A DNA stretch of 64,000 nucleotides from Streptomyces termitum (lineage in GTDB: Bacteria; Actinomycetota; Actinomycetes; Streptomycetales; Streptomycetaceae). The stretch lies in assembly GCF_014650175.1 (NCBI RefSeq), contig NZ_BMUL01000001.1, positions 102,012 through 166,011 on the forward strand, read 5' to 3'. Made by a program: the position numbers and the translations under genes. Of this stretch, positions 60,509 through 64,000 are shown piece by piece (the stretch's first letter is position 1; each line of letters opens with the position of its first letter). Under the pieces are notes generated by a model. That model was not told the DNA's origin. It did not search any database and saw only the letters and a list, made by a program, of their open reading frames with translations.

Positions 60509-61492
60509 ATGCGGATCGCTGTCACGGGTTCCATCGCGACCGACCATCTGATGACCTTCCCCGGCCGGTTCGCCGAGCAGCTGCTGGCCGGCCGGCTGGA
60601 CCGGGTGTCCCTGTCGTTCCTCGCCGACGACCTGGAGGTCCGGCGCGGCGGAGTGGCAGCGAACATCGCCTTCGGACTCGGCGTGCTCGGCCTGCGCCCC
60701 CTCCTCGTGGGCGCGGTCGGCGCCGACTTCGAGCCGTACCGGATCCGGCTCAAGGACCACGGCGTGGACACCGACTCCGTCCGGGTCAGCGGCACCCTCC
60801 ACACCGCCCGGTTCGTCTGTACCACCGACCGGGACCAGAACCAGATCGCCACCTTCTACACCGGGGCGATGGCCGAGGCGCGCGAGATCGACCTCCGCGA
60901 GACCGTCGCGCGCGCCGGCCGCCTGGACCTCGTCCTGGTCTCCCCGGACGACCCCGGGGCCATGCTCCGGCACACCCGCACCTGCCGCGAGCTGGGCATC
61001 CCCTTCGCCGCCGACCCCTCGCAGCAGCTCGCGCGGCTCGACGGCGGCGAGGTGCGCGCGCTGGTGGAGGGTGCCCGCCACCTCTTCACCAACGAGTACG
61101 AGACCGCCCTCCTGCTGGAGAAGACCGGCTGGACCCACGCCCAGGTGCTGTCCCGGGTCGGCCGCTGGGTCACCACCCACGGCGACGCCGGCGTCCGGAT
61201 CCGCGCCGAGGGGGAGCGGCCGCTCGCGGTGCCCGCCGTCCCGGTGCGCGACGTCGCCGACCCGACGGGCGTCGGCGACGCCTTCCGGGCCGGCTTCCTC
61301 GCCGGGACCCTGTGGGGCGTGCCCGAGAAGTGCGCCGCGCAGCTCGGCTGCGCCGTCGCCGCGACCGTCCTCGGCTCCGTCGGCACCCAGGAGTACGTCC
61401 TGGACCGGGAGTCGCTGGTCGCCCGGGTCCGGGAGACCTACGGGGCGGGCTGCACGGCCACCCTCCTCGCCCACCTGAGGGCCCTGACGTGA
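60509..61492 (+). CDS. adoK: Adenosine kinase (PfkB family, actinobacterial type)
   Basis: A 327-residue PfkB kinase. IAVTGSIATDHLMTFPGRFAEQLL, SLSFLADDLEVRRGGVAANIAFGLGVLG, AADPSQQLARLDGGEVRALVEGARHLFTNEYE and DPTGVGDAFRAGFLAGTL closely follow mycobacterial AdoK. It removes adenosine formed when S-adenosylhomocysteine is split, pulling that equilibrium forward. It starts 2 bp after metK and its stop overlaps metH (GTGA), so the set is a SAM-regeneration module. Confidence 0.95.
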   Translation: MRIAVTGSIATDHLMTFPGRFAEQLLAGRLDRVSLSFLADDLEVRRGGVAANIAFGLGVLGLRPLLVGAVGADFEPYRIRLKDHGVDTDSVRVSGTLHTARFVCTTDRDQNQIATFYTGAMAEAREIDLRETVARAGRLDLVLVSPDDPGAMLRHTRTCRELGIPFAADPSQQLARLDGGEVRALVEGARHLFTNEYETALLLEKTGWTHAQVLSRVGRWVTTHGDAGVRIRAEGERPLAVPAVPVRDVADPTGVGDAFRAGFLAGTLWGVPEKCAAQLGCAVAATVLGSVGTQEYVLDRESLVARVRETYGAGCTATLLAHLRALT

Positions 61493-64000
61493 ACGGGGCC
61501 GACACGAACGGGGCCGACATGCGCCACGCCAGGCGGCCGCTGCGGGAGGAGTTCGCGCGCCGGGTCGTGGTGGCCGACGGAGCCATGGGCACCATGCTCC
61601 AGGCCGCCGACCCGACGCTGGACGACTTCACCGGCCTCGAAGGCTGCAACGAGATCCTCAACCTGACCCGACCCGACATCGTCGCCTCCGTCCACGACGC
61701 CTACTTCTCCGTCGGCGTGGACTGCGTGGAGACCAACACCTTCGGCGCCAACCTCGCCGCCCTGGCCGAGTACGGCATCGAGCACCGCGTGTACGAGCTC
61801 TCCGAGGCGGGCGCCCGGATCGCCCGCGCCGCCGCCGACGCCCACACCGCCGCCGACGGCCGGCCCCGCTGGGTCCTCGGCTCCATCGGCCCCGGCACCA
61901 AGCTGCCGACCCTCGGCCACATCTCGTACGGACCCCTGCGCGACGCCTTCCAGCAGAACGCCGAGGGCCTGCTCCGGGGCGGCGCCGACGCCCTCCTCAT
62001 CGAGACCTCGCAGGACCTGCTCCAGACGAAGGCGGCCGTCATCGGCGCCCGCCGCGCCCTGGACCTGGCCGGCCTCGACCTCCCGGTGATCGTCCAGGTC
62101 ACCGTGGAGACCACCGGCACGATGCTGCTCGGTTCGGAGATCGGCGCGGCCCTGACGGCGCTGGAGCCGCTGGGCATCGACATGATCGGCCTGAACTGCG
62201 CCACCGGCCCGGCCGAGATGGCCGAGCACCTGCGCCACCTGTCCCGGCACGCCCGCGTCCCGCTCTCCGTCATGCCCAACGCGGGCCTGCCCGTCCTCAC
62301 CTCCGACGGCGCCCACTACCCGCTGGGCCCGGAGGAACTGGCCGACGCCCAGGAGGAGTTCGTCCGGGGCTACGGCCCCGCGCTGGTCGGCGGCTGCTGC
62401 GGTACGACCCCGGAGCACCTGCGGGCGATCGTGGAGCGGGTGCGGGGCGCGGCGGTCCTGGACCGCCGCCCCGAGCACGAGCCCGGCGCCTCCTCGCTCT
62501 ACTCCCACGTCCCCTTCCGGCAGGACACGTCGTACCTGGCGATCGGGGAGCGGACGAACGCGAACGGTTCGAAGAAGTTCCGCGAGGCCATGCTGGAGGG
62601 CCGGTGGGACGACTGTGTGGAGATGGCGCGGGACCAGATCCGCGAGGGCGCGCACATGCTGGACCTGTGCGTGGACTACGTGGGCCGTGACGGGGTCGCG
62701 GACATGGAGGAGCTGGCGGGGCGGTTCGCGACCGCCTCGACGCTGCCGATCGTGCTGGACTCCACCGAGGTGCCCGTCCTGCGGGCCGGCCTGGAGAAGC
62801 TCGGCGGGCGCGCCGTCCTGAACTCGGTGAACTATGAGGACGGCGACGGCCCCGAGTCGCGCTTCGCCAAGGTGGCGGGGCTCGCGCGGGAGCACGGCGC
62901 CGCGCTGATGGCCCTCACGATCGACGAGGAGGGCCAGGCCCGTACCGCCGAGAAGAAGGTCGAGATCGCCGAGCGGATCATCGACGACCTCACCGGCAAC
63001 TGGGGGATCCGCGCGTCGGACATCCTCATCGACACGCTGACCTTCACGATCTGCACCGGTCAGGAGGAGTCCCGCAAGGACGGCGTCGCCACCATCGAGG
63101 CGATCCGCGAGCTGAAGCGCCGCCGCCCCGAGGTGCAGACGACGCTCGGCCTGTCCAACATCTCCTTCGGCCTCAACCCGGCCGCCCGGCTCGTCCTCAA
63201 CTCGGTCTTCCTCGACGAGTGCGTGAAGGCCGGACTGGACTCCGCGATCGTCCACGCCTCCAAGATCCTGCCCATCGCCCGGCTCGAACCCGAGCAGGTC
63301 GAGGTGGCCCTCGACCTCATCCACGACCGGCGGCGCGAGGGCTACGACCCGCTCCAGCGGCTCCTGGAACTCTTCGAGGGCGCCACCGCCCAGTCCCTCA
63401 AGGCCGGCAAGGCCGAGGAGCTGGCGGCGCTGCCCCTGGAGGAGCGGCTCAAGCGGCGGATCATCGACGGCGAGAAGAACGGCCTGGAGACGGACCTCGA
63501 CACCGCCCTCCGGGACCGGCCGGCCCTGGAGATCGTCAACGAGGTCCTGCTCGACGGGATGAAGACGGTCGGTGAGCTGTTCGGTTCGGGTCAGATGCAG
63601 CTGCCGTTCGTGCTCCAGTCGGCCGAGGTGATGAAGACCGCGGTGGCGCACCTGGAGCCGCACATGGAGAAGTCGGACGCGGACGGCAAGGGCACGATCG
63701 TGCTCGCGACCGTCCGCGGCGACGTGCACGACATCGGCAAGAACCTGGTGGACATCATCCTGTCCAACAACGGCTACAACGTGGTGAACATCGGCATCAA
63801 GCAGCCGGTCTCCGCGATCCTGGAGGCGGCCGAGGAGCACCGGGCCGACGTCATCGGCATGTCGGGCCTGCTGGTGAAGTCCACGGTGATCATGAAGGAG
63901 AACCTGGAGGAGCTCAACCAGCGCGAGCTGGCCGCGAAGTACCCGGTCATCCTCGGCGGCGCCGCCCTGACCCGGGCCTACGTCGAACAGGACCTCCACG
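61489..64000 (+). CDS. metH: B12-dependent methionine synthase MetH (3' end outside window)
   Basis: At least 837 residues. Homocysteine-binding barrel: VVVADGAMGTMLQAAD, EGCNEILNLTRPDIV, ETNTFGANLAAL and the zinc Cys pair VGGCCGTTPEHLRAI. Pterin domain: YLAIGERTNANGSKKFREAM, GAHMLDLCVDYVGRDG, TTLGLSNISFGLNPAAR. Cobalamin domain: ATVRGDVHDIGKNLVDIILSNNGYNVVNIG (DxHxxG, His as cobalt ligand). It methylates homocysteine from methyltetrahydrofolate. GTG 61489 overlaps the adoK stop; an ATG ten codons later also fits. The C-terminal activation domain lies beyond the window. Confidence 0.96.
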   Translation, partial: MNGADTNGADMRHARRPLREEFARRVVVADGAMGTMLQAADPTLDDFTGLEGCNEILNLTRPDIVASVHDAYFSVGVDCVETNTFGANLAALAEYGIEHRVYELSEAGARIARAAADAHTAADGRPRWVLGSIGPGTKLPTLGHISYGPLRDAFQQNAEGLLRGGADALLIETSQDLLQTKAAVIGARRALDLAGLDLPVIVQVTVETTGTMLLGSEIGAALTALEPLGIDMIGLNCATGPAEMAEHLRHLSRHARVPLSVMPNAGLPVLTSDGAHYPLGPEELADAQEEFVRGYGPALVGGCCGTTPEHLRAIVERVRGAAVLDRRPEHEPGASSLYSHVPFRQDTSYLAIGERTNANGSKKFREAMLEGRWDDCVEMARDQIREGAHMLDLCVDYVGRDGVADMEELAGRFATASTLPIVLDSTEVPVLRAGLEKLGGRAVLNSVNYEDGDGPESRFAKVAGLAREHGAALMALTIDEEGQARTAEKKVEIAERIIDDLTGNWGIRASDILIDTLTFTICTGQEESRKDGVATIEAIRELKRRRPEVQTTLGLSNISFGLNPAARLVLNSVFLDECVKAGLDSAIVHASKILPIARLEPEQVEVALDLIHDRRREGYDPLQRLLELFEGATAQSLKAGKAEELAALPLEERLKRRIIDGEKNGLETDLDTALRDRPALEIVNEVLLDGMKTVGELFGSGQMQLPFVLQSAEVMKTAVAHLEPHMEKSDADGKGTIVLATVRGDVHDIGKNLVDIILSNNGYNVVNIGIKQPVSAILEAAEEHRADVIGMSGLLVKSTVIMKENLEELNQRELAAKYPVILGGAALTRAYVEQDLH

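Noticed and set aside
61438..63999. 853-codon minus-strand frame at the right edge
   Set aside because: It is antisense to the clear MetH domains on the plus strand.

Overview
The window is 64 kb of very GC-rich actinobacterial chromosome and is almost certainly from a Streptomyces. The signs are the codon usage, DasR- and Crp-like operators, CIRCE sites, a DUF397/Scr1-type regulator family, a TTA leucine codon in a secondary-metabolism gene, and a core gene order I recognise from Streptomyces (cdgB, nagA-nagK, otsB/otsA, thrC, cold-shock gene, groEL2, mur genes). Both ends are cut: an M1 peptidase enters at the left and a B12-dependent methionine synthase leaves at the right.

Core part 1 (1-25.1 kb): M1 metallopeptidase, a Thr/Pro-rich lipoprotein, TerD, an ArfB-type rescue factor, a flavin reductase, the c-di-GMP cyclase cdgB, a membrane CBM protein, a PfkB sugar kinase, the nagK-nagA amino-sugar operon with two DasR-like operators in front, a Tat lipoprotein sugar-binding protein, the trehalose genes otsB and otsA split by a TipA-like MerR/VOC pair, gpgS, threonine synthase behind a SAM riboswitch, a MoaD/CysO-like sulfur carrier, a cold-shock protein, and groEL2 behind two CIRCE sites. 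Small conserved genes and a secreted PI-PLC-type protein follow.

Accessory island (25.1-38 kb): the main structural discovery is an 8,343-bp transposon-like element (25133-33475). It has 12-bp terminal inverted repeats and a 5-bp target duplication (GAGAC), and it sits in the 3' end of a DUF397 gene. Joining the outer flanks restores a gene end identical to its neighbouring paralogue. The element holds a wrecked Tn3-type transposase, a TPR regulator, and divergent from it a tightly coupled cassette (P-loop nucleotide-kinase-like protein, ATP-grasp ligase, radical SAM protein, Nudix hydrolase) whose product I cannot name. An IS200/IS605-type insertion with an intact TnpB abuts its right end. 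To the right lie DUF397 paralogues with their Scr1-type regulator, a region with DnaA-box-like repeats and a 30-bp palindrome, a winged-helix protein with a Pro-rich tail, and an Rpn-family nuclease.

Core part 2 (38-54 kb): an epimerase, N-acetylmuramic acid uptake and breakdown genes (murR, murQ, murP-like), a 1,204-aa NACHT NTPase with pentapeptide repeats and a propeller-like tail (candidate defence protein), two MFS exporters, a glycosyltransferase, an HD protein, and a gamma-family PLP lyase.

Biosynthetic locus (54.2-64 kb, continuing beyond): an AT-rich -35/-10 promoter precedes a MaoC-like hydratase, two methyltransferases, an AurF-type diiron N-oxygenase, an aminoacyl-tRNA-synthetase-like amino acid:carrier-protein ligase, an AcpS-type phosphopantetheinyl transferase with a TTA codon, a carrier protein, and a metK-adoK-metH set. 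Read together: an amino acid is loaded onto a carrier protein, probably N-oxidised and methylated, with SAM made and regenerated in the same transcription unit.
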